From the NCBI GenBank assembly GCA_024234595.1, contig JACKNZ010000006.1:184275-248274 (forward strand): a DNA stretch of 64,000 bases, given 5' to 3'. Made by a program: the position numbers and the translations under genes. This document shows, piece after piece, positions 28,424-36,150 of this stretch. The notes beneath the pieces are model-generated. The model searched no databases and was not told the origin of the DNA. It saw only the letters and a list, made by a program, of their open reading frames with translations. Source of the DNA: Moraxellaceae bacterium. GTDB lineage: Bacteria > Pseudomonadota > Gammaproteobacteria > Pseudomonadales > Moraxellaceae. Each line of letters opens with the position of its first letter. Within the stretch, counting starts at the first letter, position 1.

Positions 28424-29380
28424 TCAAGCATCTGACTCTTTTTTAGCCTTATGCCAGCTTAACCACATAGTAACACTCAAAATACTAATAATCACTGCCA
28501 AAGAAACTAAGGCAGGTATCTTAAACACATCCAGCAGCAACATTTTAGTACCAATAAACACCATCACAATCGCTAGGCCATAATTTAACAAGCTAAACTT
28601 ATCGGCCACCCCTGCCAACATAAAATACATGGCGCGCAAACCTAAAATGGCATAAATATTTGATGTTAAGACAATAAAGGGGTCGCTAGTAATCGCAAAA
28701 ATGGCAGGAATACTATCGACCGCAAAAATCACATCACTCAGCTCAACAAAAATCAATACCAAAAACAACGGTGTGGCCACTCGTTTGCCATTTTCGAGAG
28801 TAAAAAACTTTTCACCGTCATAGTTTTTGGCCAGTGGAATATGACTCTTCAGCCAACTTAAGAGTTTGTTGTCTTCTAACGAGGCATCATCATCAGCACC
28901 TTGCCACATTTTAATACCCATGAGTACCAAAAATCCGCCAAAAACATACATCAACCAATGAAACTCTTGTAACAACCAACCACCGACAAAAATCATAATG
29001 GCACGCAAAATAATTGCGCCCAAAATGCCGTACAACAACACCCGACGTTGCAAATGAATCGGCAAGGCAAAATAGCTAAAAATCATTAAAAATACAAAGA
29101 CGTTATCGACCGCCAATGACTTTTCGACCAAATAGCCTGTAAAGTATTCAGCGGCTTTTTCGGTGGCAACGGCATTACCCAAACTACCTGCCGTATCCCA
29201 CCACAGCAAAGCACCAAAGGCTAAAGCCAAACTAAACCACACCAACGACCAAATAGCCGCACTTTTAAAAGATACCGTTTGCTGGCCATTTTTGTTAAGC
29301 CCTGCAAAATCAATGGCTAATGCCACAAGCACACTTACCGCAAAGGCTGCCCATAACAGCGGACTGGCTAAAGTTTCCAT
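28424..29380 (-). CDS. TerC/Alx-family membrane protein, probable Mn2+ exporter
   Basis: The 318 residues form about nine hydrophobic helices with the TerC signatures EKSLAVDNVFVFLMIF (about residue 85) and FVELSDVIFAVDSIPAIFA (about 210), whose acidic residues lie in the membrane and probably bind metal. The length and the split by a cytoplasmic loop match E. coli Alx. A yybP-ykoY Mn riboswitch lies upstream, which supports a role in manganese export or homeostasis. Confidence 0.9.
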   Translation of the reverse strand: METLASPLLWAAFAVSVLVALAIDFAGLNKNGQQTVSFKSAAIWSLVWFSLALAFGALLWWDTAGSLGNAVATEKAAEYFTGYLVEKSLAVDNVFVFLMIFSYFALPIHLQRRVLLYGILGAIILRAIMIFVGGWLLQEFHWLMYVFGGFLVLMGIKMWQGADDDASLEDNKLLSWLKSHIPLAKNYDGEKFFTLENGKRVATPLFLVLIFVELSDVIFAVDSIPAIFAITSDPFIVLTSNIYAILGLRAMYFMLAGVADKFSLLNYGLAIVMVFIGTKMLLLDVFKIPALVSLAVIISILSVTMWLSWHKAKKESDA

Positions 29381-29479
29381 AAATGATTACCTCAGTATTA
29401 CTACATTAAGGTCATCTGAAATGTGGATGTACGAGTGCTGATATAACAAACGACAATACAAAACCGATGACCAAAAAAT

Positions 29480-29625
29480 TGGCCACCATAGTCTTGCTTG
29501 CCAGTGATAGCGTCATCACGCTATAAAGACTAAACATACCGATTGCTTTACTGGGGCTAGCATGAGGCTAGCAAGCAATGTGTTGACGATATGCTTACGA
29601 GAAGCTACTCCCTATGGAGATGTTT
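29480..29625 (-). ncRNA. yybP-ykoY manganese riboswitch
   Basis: Read on the minus strand, the leader of the TerC gene carries GGGAGTAGC followed by CATATCGTCAACAC, a variable stem with loop, and GGCAAGCAAGACTATGG. These match in order the conserved segments of the yybP-ykoY family (the alx leader has GGGGAGUAGC and CGUCGUCAACAU). A possible hairpin GGCCAA/TTGGTC with a T run directly downstream could be the expression platform. The element ends about 100 nt before the TerC ATG. Boundaries are approximate. Confidence 0.85.
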
Positions 29626-29764
29626 GCTAATATACCTTAAACAACATTAAATAAAGCTCTACAAATGCAAATATCGTGACTTTTTACACAAATAAACAAA
29701 GCGTTTACACTTGGTTTCGACTTCGCTCAACCATCGCTTAATTATTATGATGAGTATTGTTGTT

Positions 29765-30544
29765 ATGCCTAAATTTTGCGCTAATTTGTCGTTATTATTT
29801 ACCGAATATCCTTTAATAGAACGCTTTGCTTATGCCAAACAAATGGGCTTTGAGGCAGTAGAAATTCAGTTTCCCTATGAATTACGTATTGCTGATATTA
29901 AACAACAACTTAATCAACATCAGCTTAAACTGGTGTTAATTAACGTGCCAGCAGGCGATTTAATGCAGGGCGGCAATGGTTTAGCGTGTGTGCCGCATCA
30001 AGAGCAAGCCTTTAGAATGGCGGTGCTGCAAGCCCTTAATTATGCACATGAATTAGACGTGAATTGCGTTAATATCTTGGCTGGCCGTCAGCCTCAAGAT
30101 GTTGAGCTATTAGACTGTTTGCGCACATTGGCCGCCAATTTGCGTTATGCCGCCGAAGCCTTTCAGTCGATTGGTGTCACCACCACGTTAGAAGCAATAA
30201 ACACGTTTGATATGCCACGATTTTTGATTAAGTCGGTGGTCGATATGCAAGAAATGCTCGAGGTGGTTGACCACCCTACCCTTAAAATGCAATTTGATTG
30301 TTACCATATGGCGCGTATGGGCGAAGATATTATTGATAGCTTAACGCAATATATTGCCGATATTGCTCATATTCAGTTTGCCGATATCCCCAACCGTCAT
30401 CAGCCATTAACAGGCGAGTTAGATTTTAATTTGATTTTTAATACCCTTGATGCGCTTGCTTACAAGGGCTATTGTGGCGCGGAATATCGTCCGTTGGGAC
30501 ATAGTGTCGATTCTTTTGGCTGGTTTGAACGGTATCGGCGTTAG
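29765..30544 (+). CDS. hyi: Hydroxypyruvate isomerase family protein
   Basis: Hyi interconverts hydroxypyruvate and tartronate semialdehyde and has a xylose-isomerase-like TIM barrel. MPKFCANLSLLFTEYP aligns with the start of E. coli Hyi, so I use the ATG at 29765 (259 residues); upstream in-frame ATGs exist and no start has a clear ribosome binding site. Metal-site motifs are TLEAINTFDMP (about 135-145), QFDCYHM and IAHIQFADIPNRHQP, and the C-terminal CGAEYRP. It overlaps the convergent vapC stop by 4 nt. Confidence 0.85.
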   Translation: MPKFCANLSLLFTEYPLIERFAYAKQMGFEAVEIQFPYELRIADIKQQLNQHQLKLVLINVPAGDLMQGGNGLACVPHQEQAFRMAVLQALNYAHELDVNCVNILAGRQPQDVELLDCLRTLAANLRYAAEAFQSIGVTTTLEAINTFDMPRFLIKSVVDMQEMLEVVDHPTLKMQFDCYHMARMGEDIIDSLTQYIADIAHIQFADIPNRHQPLTGELDFNLIFNTLDALAYKGYCGAEYRPLGHSVDSFGWFERYRR

Positions 30545-30942
30545 CAATGGGTTGATACTGCTTTTAAGCCTAAATGGCTCACAAAAGGCACAAAATCTTT
30601 ATCGGCAAATAATAAGGAGTGACTGTATTCGATGCAAAAGGTGGCAATAATCACATCTGCCGTTTTTCGTACAGTGACACCTCGTTTGCGCAAAGCACGA
30701 AAATTATCAGCCGATTTAATCGCTAACTCTGTGCCAAGCATATCAAAAATCGTTAAAGTGTTGAGTAAACTCTTAGCCGTCTGGTAATCTGCATCAGCAC
30801 GAAACCCTCTTAACACCTCTGTTAAAATAAAATCGCCAATGCCAAGCGGCTCAACCCCCAATAACGCATCTAATTTATCTGTTTGGGGCGTTACATGACC
30901 ATTAAAATAATCAATCCATACACTCGAATCGACCAATATCAT
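30541..30942 (-). CDS. vapC: PIN-domain toxin VapC
   Basis: The 133-residue protein has PIN residues Asp5 (ILVDSSVWIDYF), Glu42 in LTEVLRG, Asp96 in KTADVIIATFC and Asp114 in FADKDFVPF. It is the RNase toxin of a vapBC pair; its ATG overlaps the vapB stop by 4 nt (ATGA-type coupling). Sequence similarity to the PIN toxin at 27180 is low, so the two pairs are independent arrivals. Confidence 0.92.
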   Translation of the reverse strand: MILVDSSVWIDYFNGHVTPQTDKLDALLGVEPLGIGDFILTEVLRGFRADADYQTAKSLLNTLTIFDMLGTELAIKSADNFRALRKRGVTVRKTADVIIATFCIEYSHSLLFADKDFVPFVSHLGLKAVSTHC

Positions 30943-31133
30943 GGCTTGCTACTCGTATTTTCAACGGTGTCGCTCCATGTGAGTTTGCCTCGATAGGCTT
31001 TAATAGCTTGTTGTTGATGGAGTTTTATGAGCATTTTTAAGCCTTGCTCCACCGCCTCTTTTTTAGTTTTGAGACCTGTTACTTTTAGCGCATCGCTCAT
31101 TAAGCTATCATCTATGACTATATTGGTGCGCAT
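30939..31133 (-). CDS. vapB: VapB antitoxin (DUF2191/RHH type)
   Basis: The 64 residues begin MRTNIVIDDSLMSDALKVTG, the typical VapB ribbon, followed by KTKKEAVEQGLKMLIKL. The ATG at 31133 has a GGGGGG-rich ribosome binding site 4-9 nt upstream; a longer frame would start inside the operator and is rejected. It is divergent from the HIT gene and shares its promoter region. Confidence 0.9.
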   Translation of the reverse strand: MRTNIVIDDSLMSDALKVTGLKTKKEAVEQGLKMLIKLHQQQAIKAYRGKLTWSDTVENTSSKP

Positions 31134-31147
31134 ATTACCCCCCTCAA

Positions 31148-31178
31148 AATGTGTATCCTTTAAAATTATATACACATT
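31148..31178. promoter_or_regulatory. Operator of vapBC (inverted repeat)
   Basis: AATGTGTAT and ATACACATT are perfect 9-bp arms spaced by 13 bp, between vapB and the HIT gene. A VapBC complex binding here could also influence the HIT gene. Confidence 0.55.
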
Positions 31179-31192
31179 ACTTAGGAATACCA

Positions 31193-31633
31193 ATGAAACC
31201 CTGTATTTTTTGCGAGATTGTGGCGCAGCAAGCCCCTGCCAGTATTGTTTACGAAGATGATTTGTGTTTGGCTTTGATGGATATTTTTCCGTTGCGGCCT
31301 GCCCATGTGTTGGTAATTAACAAGCGTCATGCGCAGTATGTGCATGAGTTAAGCGAGCAAGAACGCAATCATTTGTTTATGGTGGGCAATAAAATAAGTT
31401 TGGCGGTGCGTCAGTCGCGTTTGCAACCGTTGGCGGTGCATTTTAATATCAATGATGGCAAAGCCGCGCACCAAACTGTGCCTCATGTGCATTTGCATAT
31501 TTTGCCACGTTATAAACACGATAGTTTGGCTTTTGTGGGCAGTTTGTTGGCTAAGCCATTGTTGATGCTTAAAGGTGGTGCAAGTCGTGAATTGCTAAAT
31601 GAGCAAGCGGCTGATATAAAAAGATGTTTATAA
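31193..31633 (+). CDS. HIT family nucleotide hydrolase/transferase
   Basis: The 146 residues have CIFCEIVAQQ at the N-terminus and the catalytic triad motif HVHLHILPR near residue 100 (VPHVHLHI). HIT proteins hydrolyse or transfer nucleotides from substrates such as AppppA or AMP-lysine. The ATG at 31193 follows AGGAATACCA. Its last codons (ADIKRCL) and the following RBS region are also found as a scrap at 58086-58121, upstream of the intact duplicated gene. Confidence 0.88.
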   Translation: MKPCIFCEIVAQQAPASIVYEDDLCLALMDIFPLRPAHVLVINKRHAQYVHELSEQERNHLFMVGNKISLAVRQSRLQPLAVHFNINDGKAAHQTVPHVHLHILPRYKHDSLAFVGSLLAKPLLMLKGGASRELLNEQAADIKRCL

Positions 31634-31645
31634 AGGAGAATAAAA

Positions 31646-31804
31646 ATGTCCAATCGTCATGATGTGATTATTTGGGATGCCGATATTTATGGCGCACCTG
31701 ATGGCTTTTCCGAATCTACTTACCAAAAAGCCTATGCTTTGATAAAACAACCTGCCGAACCCAGTAAAAAATTACTGGCCTTTGCGCGTGATGTAACACG
31801 GTAG
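31646..31804 (+). pseudogene. Truncated copy (52 codons) of the unknown gene at 58122
   Basis: The reading frame starts MSNRHDVIIWDADIYGAPDG and matches the first 49 codons of the 369-residue gene at 58122 with few differences, including the same ribosome binding site TAAAGGAG. After GCGCGTGATGTA the homology stops; three further bases-worth of frame lead to TAG inside the start of the 90-bp repeat element. The remaining 300-odd codons are deleted. It lies 12 nt after the HIT gene. Confidence 0.9.
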
Positions 31805-31890
31805 GGCGCATTAGAATGCGCCTTCTCACAATTTTAACTTATTGAATTTTACACAAAAGATACATTACACTATCGCTAATGACAGCCTAC
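31801..31890. mobile_element. 90-bp repeat element B, copy 1
   Basis: The ends GTAGGGCGCATT and AATGACAGCCTAC are imperfect inverted repeats, with an internal palindrome GGCGCATT-AGAATGCGCC. A second 90-bp copy with the same layout is at 59258-59347. Both are followed by a GCATACAGGCT-type tail and a minus-strand TA locus. No target duplication was found. Confidence 0.7.
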
Positions 31891-31923
31891 AAGCTGCATA
31901 CAGGCTATACTTGAGGAGTAAAA

Positions 31924-32202
31924 CTAAAATAACTCTGAATGGCTGCCGCATCGCACTAAAATTAAATGCTTAGCTTGCCAATCAACGTCCCAAATCAATA
32001 AAAAATCAGGCTGTATATGACACTCCATGTGTGGCTTCCAACTACCTACTAAGGGATGTGGTAAGTATTCGCTTGGGACTGTTCCTGTATGCACCAAATG
32101 TTCATCAATGAGTGTTTTAAGCAAGTTTGTATTGCGTTTAGGGTCTAGCAAAGCCTTTTTTAAGTCTTTCTTAAATTGCTTTTTAACCTTAATCGTCAGC
32201 AT
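31924..32202 (-). CDS. yafQ: YafQ-family mRNA interferase toxin
   Basis: The 92 residues contain the YafQ active-site set: HPLVGSW near residue 48, ECHIQPDFLLIWD near 60-72 and the C-terminal histidine in RCGSHSELF. YafQ cuts mRNA on the ribosome. It overlaps the upstream antitoxin gene by 14 nt, as is usual for dinJ/relB-yafQ pairs. Confidence 0.92.
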   Translation of the reverse strand: MLTIKVKKQFKKDLKKALLDPKRNTNLLKTLIDEHLVHTGTVPSEYLPHPLVGSWKPHMECHIQPDFLLIWDVDWQAKHLILVRCGSHSELF

Positions 32203-32455
32203 GGCTTAACTCATTAAACAAGTCATCGGCTGAACCATATTCGTCTTGCTCAGCATCTGCTTGCATTGCTTGTACAGTCATCTGATTAGGTGTTTTGAGT
32301 TCAATAGGGAATGATTGTCTAATCGCTACCTGACTAACAAAAATACGAATTGCGTCAGACATACTCATGCCCAAAGAGGCTAATACTTGTTCTGCATTGT
32401 GTTTAATGTCGGGAGCAATACGCGCCCTGACAATTTCGGCTTTTTGGGTGTGCAT
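32189..32455 (-). CDS. RelB/DinJ-family antitoxin
   Basis: The 88-residue protein has the RelB/DinJ ribbon-helix-helix core: EIVRARIAPDIKHNAEQVLASLGMSMSDAIRIF (pieces at residues 7-39), then a conserved LPIELKTPN-like segment (FPIELKTPNQMT) and an acidic tail that binds the toxin. It overlaps yafQ. The start follows an AGGAG (minus strand AGGAGAAATTT). Confidence 0.92.
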   Translation of the reverse strand: MHTQKAEIVRARIAPDIKHNAEQVLASLGMSMSDAIRIFVSQVAIRQSFPIELKTPNQMTVQAMQADAEQDEYGSADDLFNELSHADD

Positions 32456-32478
32456 AAATTTCTCCTATGACACTCTTA

Positions 32479-32500
32479 GTGTAGCACAAATAGGCTACAC
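32479..32500. promoter_or_regulatory. Operator of relB-yafQ
   Basis: GTGTAGC and GCTACAC are perfect 7-bp arms with 8 bp between, about 25-45 bp upstream of the antitoxin ATG. DinJ/RelB-type antitoxins repress at such palindromes. Confidence 0.5.
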
Positions 32501-32549
32501 AACAGAAAGGATATGCCTAATTTTGCCCACCCAACAACATCAGAGTGTC

Positions 32550-32583
32550 ATAGCCCATGTTCGTTGCACCTAACACGGGGTTA
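32550..32583. repeat. Partial copy of repeat family C (CACGGG)
   Basis: AGCCCATGTTCGTTGCACCTAACACGGG resembles the hairpin AGCCCGTGTTGTGTTGCAC...CACGGG seen at 53080, 56953 and 58048. Confidence 0.5.
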
Positions 32584-32590
32584 GGGCAAA

Positions 32591-32624
32591 TAAAAAAGCC
32601 CGTGATACAACACGGGCTTTTTAA
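32591..32624 (-). terminator. Terminator of the porin gene
   Basis: AAAAAGCCCGTG-ATACAA-CACGGGCTTTTT is a perfect 12-bp stem with A/T ends, so it can act in both directions. It lies 14 nt after the stop of the minus-strand porin gene. Confidence 0.9.
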
Positions 32625-32637
32625 TGATTTTTAAGGC

Positions 32638-33777
32638 TTAAAAACTATAACCCATCCCTAAAGAAAAGCCATCTTCATCTAAACCTACAGTGGGCAAACT
32701 TTGCTCTTGAATATCAAGTTTTAGCACCGCACGAGGCGTTAAATAATAATTAATGCCATAATTCCATTGCTCTTTTTTGCTATCAGCACTATTAGTTGCC
32801 GTACTTACGGCTTCGTTGTCCCAAGCACTAAAACGCGCAAACACACCCACTTGCTCAATCGGCTTGTAGGCTGCTTCTAAATAATAGCCTTCTTGTTTGG
32901 CTTTGTGCGCGTCAGCTGCCGCTAAATCGTCAATATCCCATTGTGCGTACAGGGCGCGAGTCGAAAAACCGTTCCATGTATAGCCAATATGCGCCTCTAA
33001 TAAACGCGCTTCGTTAGTCATAGCGGCTGTGCCTTGACCAATATCTTTTTGCAACTGATAGGCCGCGCCTACATCTAAGCCTGCCACACCACGATAATTA
33101 ACGCCTAGTGTATAAGCTAAATCTTCGGCAGTGGCTTTTGCACCCTTTTGGCGACCACTACGAATCGTGCCATTTTTGGTTTTTAAGCCAGTCGATACAA
33201 GAGCGTTATAGCTTAGCCCTTCTACCCCTGCCACTAAACCATGAGCTTTAATCGCACCTTCCCACCATGTAGTTGGAATAATGGCACTTTCGACAGGATT
33301 ACGTTTGGTACCATAAAAGGTTTCTGGTTCGTGGGTTTCGTTTAAAAAACCAATCGGCATTAAAATTTGACCAACGGCCAAATGTTGCTTGCCTGCATAA
33401 TTCCAATTTAAATACATTTGTTCGAGTTCAATTTCGCCCACTTGGCTTTCGCCAGCAATCGCGTGTTCTAACTCTACTTCGGATTGTAAGGTAACGGTAT
33501 CAGAAAATTTATGACCTACAAATAATACAAAACGATAAGCATCGTATTGCTGTGCGGCATTTTCAAAGTTGTAATACTGTGCTTCGCCATAACCACCCAA
33601 CGTAGTGTTGCTAAAGGCGTTGCTGGCGGTAGGTTTTTCGACAGCCGCAACTAAGGCATCAATTTGTGCTTGTTGGGCTTTGAGTTGCGCTTGTAATTGC
33701 GCCAAATCCACGTCTGCCGCAACGGCAATATTGGCAACCGATACCGATAACATGGCTAAAGCTAACTTCTTCAACAT
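32638..33777 (-). CDS. Outer-membrane porin (phosphate-selective porin-like)
   Basis: The start at 33777 follows AGGAAACTC. A signal peptide (residues 1-20, AVAADV) precedes a short coiled coil (LAQLQAQLKAQQAQIDALV, about 25-45) as in OprP/OprO-type trimeric porins, then a beta-barrel of about 320 residues ending in the C-terminal phenylalanine GYSF. The motif GGYGEAQYYNF opens the barrel. A Fur-like site lies 62-81 nt upstream of the start, so an iron link is possible. Substrate unknown. Confidence 0.82.
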   Translation of the reverse strand: MLKKLALAMLSVSVANIAVAADVDLAQLQAQLKAQQAQIDALVAAVEKPTASNAFSNTTLGGYGEAQYYNFENAAQQYDAYRFVLFVGHKFSDTVTLQSEVELEHAIAGESQVGEIELEQMYLNWNYAGKQHLAVGQILMPIGFLNETHEPETFYGTKRNPVESAIIPTTWWEGAIKAHGLVAGVEGLSYNALVSTGLKTKNGTIRSGRQKGAKATAEDLAYTLGVNYRGVAGLDVGAAYQLQKDIGQGTAAMTNEARLLEAHIGYTWNGFSTRALYAQWDIDDLAAADAHKAKQEGYYLEAAYKPIEQVGVFARFSAWDNEAVSTATNSADSKKEQWNYGINYYLTPRAVLKLDIQEQSLPTVGLDEDGFSLGMGYSF

Positions 33778-33839
33778 CAGAGTTTCCTCAAGGTTGTGAC
33801 AAAATGTTACGTGAATCACATACAAAAAATAAAGTTAAT

Positions 33840-33858
33840 GCAAATTGTTATCATTAAC
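33840..33858 (-). promoter_or_regulatory. Candidate Fur box for the porin gene
   Basis: On the minus strand GTTAATGATAACAATTTGC matches the 19-bp Fur consensus GATAATGATAATCATTATC at about 13-14 positions, with the left half strongest. Confidence 0.45.
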
Positions 33859-33904
33859 ACTTGTAAAGGCATAAGGTCATAGAAAATTTTTTATTTAAAT
33901 TATT

Positions 33905-33929
33905 GCAACTTTTTTGACTGTGCCACGTT
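33905..33929 (+). promoter_or_regulatory. Candidate ECF-type promoter of the metallothionein gene
   Basis: GCAAC-N16-CGTT is close to the common ECF pattern GGAAC-N16/17-CGTT. It ends 45 nt before the ATG. An overlapping inverted repeat TTGAC/GTCAA (33914-33943) could alternatively bind a metal-responsive repressor or activator. Confidence 0.4.
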
Positions 33930-33973
33930 ATAAGAAGTGTCAATAAACGAAGCTCTTATTAACGAGGTGTAAC

Positions 33974-34126
33974 ATGACCACTGAATCTAAAAAAACTTGC
34001 CAATGTTCAAACTGTGCTTGTGCTCATTGCACGTGTGAAAATTGCCAATGCACGGCCACAGAATGTAAATGTGGCAATAATTGTGATTGCACAACAACTA
34101 AAACAGACGCTAAAGGCTGTTGTTGA
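33974..34126 (+). CDS. Metallothionein-like protein, 50 aa
   Basis: The ATG follows an AACGAGGTGT leader with GAGG 7 nt upstream. The 50 residues contain 14 cysteines and one histidine, mostly as C-x-C and C-x-x-C (for example CQCSNCACAHC and CKCGNNCDC), with charged ends and no hydrophobic core. That composition defines a metallothionein that binds Zn, Cd or Cu thiolate clusters in the cytoplasm. It is 65 nt upstream of an ECF sigma factor gene that itself has a cysteine-rich tail, so the two probably form one metal-response unit. Confidence 0.88.
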   Translation: MTTESKKTCQCSNCACAHCTCENCQCTATECKCGNNCDCTTTKTDAKGCC

Positions 34127-34127
34127 A

Positions 34128-34160
34128 TCCTCCCTAACCCTCCTTTGACAAAGGAGGGAA
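34128..34160. repeat. CCTCC-type palindromic repeat
   Basis: TCCCTAACCCTCCTTTGACAAAGGAGGG folds as CCTCCTTTG/CAAAGGAGG, with only a 1-2 nt loop. It is a variant of the dispersed hairpin and lies between the metallothionein and sigma factor genes, where it could also act as a terminator or RNA stabiliser. Confidence 0.6.
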
Positions 34161-34191
34161 CATCATCGCTATAAAATTTTGGGGTAGCACA

Positions 34192-34749
34192 ATGACTACA
34201 ACGACTTTAATTCCCGATTTGTGGCAAGACTATCATCAACGATTAACACACTATGTGCTTAAACGTATTAACAATAAAAACGATGCTCAAGACATTGTGC
34301 AAACGGTGTTTTTAAAAATTCAGCAACACCCACCACAGCTCAAAACCATGCCACAATTAGAAGCGTGGTTGTTACAAGTGACTAAAAATACCTTAGTTGA
34401 CTATTGGCGCAAACTTAAACCAAGCACTTCTCTTTTAGAAGAACATGATTACGCGCTCGAAGAAGACCCTGAACCCAATGAAAATCCGTGGCTCAATTTG
34501 AGTTGTTGTTTGTTGGCGATGATGAAAGACTTGCCCGATAAATACCGCCAAGCTGTTGAATTAGCAGATTTAAAAGAAGTTAAACATAAAGACATTGCCC
34601 AAATGATGGGCATTAGCGAATCAGGGGTAAAAAGCCGTGTTAAACGTGGCCGCGAAAAACTGCGCGATTTGTTGGTCAGTTGTTGTGGTAGCGATTGTAG
34701 TTGCTATGAGCAAAGCCATGAGCAGGGCTGTTGTCATCAATCAAACTGA
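34192..34749 (+). CDS. ECF (SigZ-like) sigma factor with cysteine-rich C-terminus
   Basis: The 185 residues show region 2 (about 10-75: YVLKRINNKNDAQDIVQTVFLKI, then LEAWLLQVTKNTLVDYWRK) and region 4 (about 110-165: LPDKYRQAVELADLKEVKHKDIAQMMGISESGVKSRVKRGREKLRDLL in pieces). The tail after residue 163 (SCCGSDCSCYEQSHEQGCC) has six cysteines and two histidines; two more cysteines lie in the linker (LSCCLL). CorE-type ECF factors use such a tail to sense metals without an anti-sigma factor, and no anti-sigma gene is seen here. It probably controls the metallothionein gene. Confidence 0.88.
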   Translation: MTTTTLIPDLWQDYHQRLTHYVLKRINNKNDAQDIVQTVFLKIQQHPPQLKTMPQLEAWLLQVTKNTLVDYWRKLKPSTSLLEEHDYALEEDPEPNENPWLNLSCCLLAMMKDLPDKYRQAVELADLKEVKHKDIAQMMGISESGVKSRVKRGREKLRDLLVSCCGSDCSCYEQSHEQGCCHQSN

Positions 34750-35441
34750 GTCAAAATTTTTTGTGCCACCACTTTTGCCCAATGTTGATACGCCACAGGG
34801 CTGGGATGAAAACCATCTTTTGCTAAAAACTCAACGTCAAAACGCGCATTAGGTGATACGACACAACCATACGCATGGCTATCAAAATGTTTTTTTAAGT
34901 GTTGATTAAACTGTTTGGCATACAGGCCAACATACCATCGCAAAGGTTGTGGCAATGCCTTAAACTGCCCCATCGGTGGTACACCCGATAACAGCACTTT
35001 TTGCACGCCAAATTTAGTGGCCAGTAACTCAACCAACTCCTGTTGTTGTGTTAACCAATGGCGTGTGGCAACGCGTCGAGTGACATCATTAACCCCCAAC
35101 GAAACAACCGCAATATCAAAATATTGACTGCTTTGTTGCGCTAAATGAGCCAGTAAATCTGCGGTGGTAAATCCTGTTTTAGCCATCAACTGCCAAGACA
35201 CTTCAAACTGGCTTGCTAACTCTAGGGCTAACTGCCCGACTAGAGCCTCTCGTTGATGAACAGCTCCCACACCTGCGGCGGCTGAATCGCCCACGACTAA
35301 TAAACGCAAAGGCTTGCCCTGTCCTGTTACGCCTTGCCTTGCACCTTCTGCTTCTGGCAAGCGTGGTGTAACTCGTTTTACATACCAACCTTGTACCACT
35401 AATAATGGGGCTAACGCTAAGGTTGTGATTGCCAAGCGCAT
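34737..35441 (-). CDS. SGNH/GDSL-family esterase or lipase
   Basis: The 234 residues begin with a hydrophobic segment (residues 1-18) that is a signal peptide or membrane anchor. SGNH blocks are GDSAAAGVG (block I serine, about residue 52), SLGVNDVTRR (block III Asn, about 115) and DGFHPSPVAY (block V Asp/His, about 210). The family hydrolyses acyl esters in lipids or glycans; substrate unknown. It is convergent with the sigma factor gene and overlaps its end by 13 nt. Confidence 0.88.
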   Translation of the reverse strand: MRLAITTLALAPLLVVQGWYVKRVTPRLPEAEGARQGVTGQGKPLRLLVVGDSAAAGVGAVHQREALVGQLALELASQFEVSWQLMAKTGFTTADLLAHLAQQSSQYFDIAVVSLGVNDVTRRVATRHWLTQQQELVELLATKFGVQKVLLSGVPPMGQFKALPQPLRWYVGLYAKQFNQHLKKHFDSHAYGCVVSPNARFDVEFLAKDGFHPSPVAYQHWAKVVAQKILTQFD

Positions 35442-35561
35442 ATTTTAGTCTCACTCAAAACTCGTTACAGATGTTAGAAAAAAATCCTAGATTTTGGCTA
35501 GCAATTTAAGCTATCGTCAATTTCCCTTCTTTAATGCCTGTGATGGCATAACTCTTTCATT

Positions 35562-36074
35562 ATGCGTTTATTTTTTGCTTTGTGGCCAACTTCGGCAACA
35601 CAACAACAATGGTCAAGCCATACCGATTCTTTAATTAAACCGCTTGGCGGAAAACAAATACCTACCGACAATTTACATCTCACACTACATTTTTTGGGTG
35701 AGATTGAGGGAAGTCGCGTTTCTAGTTTGCAAAGAGTGGTTGATAATCTTCAACCGCAGCCTATTGAGTTAAATTTTGACAAAATTGAATGTTGGCGCAA
35801 GGCCGATTTAGCTTGTTTGCGTGCCAGCCAAGAGCCTCCCGCTTTGTTAAATTTAGTCAATCAGTTAGGCAAAGGGCTTCAACAAGCAGGCTTTACTGTC
35901 GAAAAACGCACATTTAAGCCACACATTACCTTGGCAAGACGTTTGCAATATTGTGCCGAGCAAATACCTGTTTGGCCAAGTTTAGAATGGCAAGCCGATA
36001 CCCTAGCATTAGTCAGGTCTCGGCTAACACCCGAAGGCTCGATTTATACGCCTGTGAGTGAGTGGCTGTTTTAG
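35562..36074 (+). CDS. thpR: RNA 2',3'-cyclic phosphodiesterase
   Basis: The 170-residue protein starts MRLFFALWP, typical of ThpR/LigT, and has both catalytic H-x-T motifs: HLTLHFLGE near residue 40 and HITLARR near 125. It opens 2',3'-cyclic phosphates in RNA; the family was first described as 2'-5' RNA ligase. It stands alone between divergent and convergent neighbours. No obvious ribosome binding site was seen. Confidence 0.93.
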   Translation: MRLFFALWPTSATQQQWSSHTDSLIKPLGGKQIPTDNLHLTLHFLGEIEGSRVSSLQRVVDNLQPQPIELNFDKIECWRKADLACLRASQEPPALLNLVNQLGKGLQQAGFTVEKRTFKPHITLARRLQYCAEQIPVWPSLEWQADTLALVRSRLTPEGSIYTPVSEWLF

Positions 36075-36119
36075 GGATAACCTTTGTGGTTGACCTTCAG
36101 ACATTATCTATTTCTGTTT

Positions 36120-36144
36120 AGGGGTAACCACAAGGATTACCCCT
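36120..36144. other. Hairpin between convergent genes
   Basis: AGGGGTAA and TTACCCCT form an 8-bp stem, and AACCACAAGG within it can alternatively pair with CCTTTGTGGTT at 36080-36092. It has no T run, so it may be a repeat rather than a terminator. Confidence 0.35.
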
Positions 36145-36150
36145 ACAACC

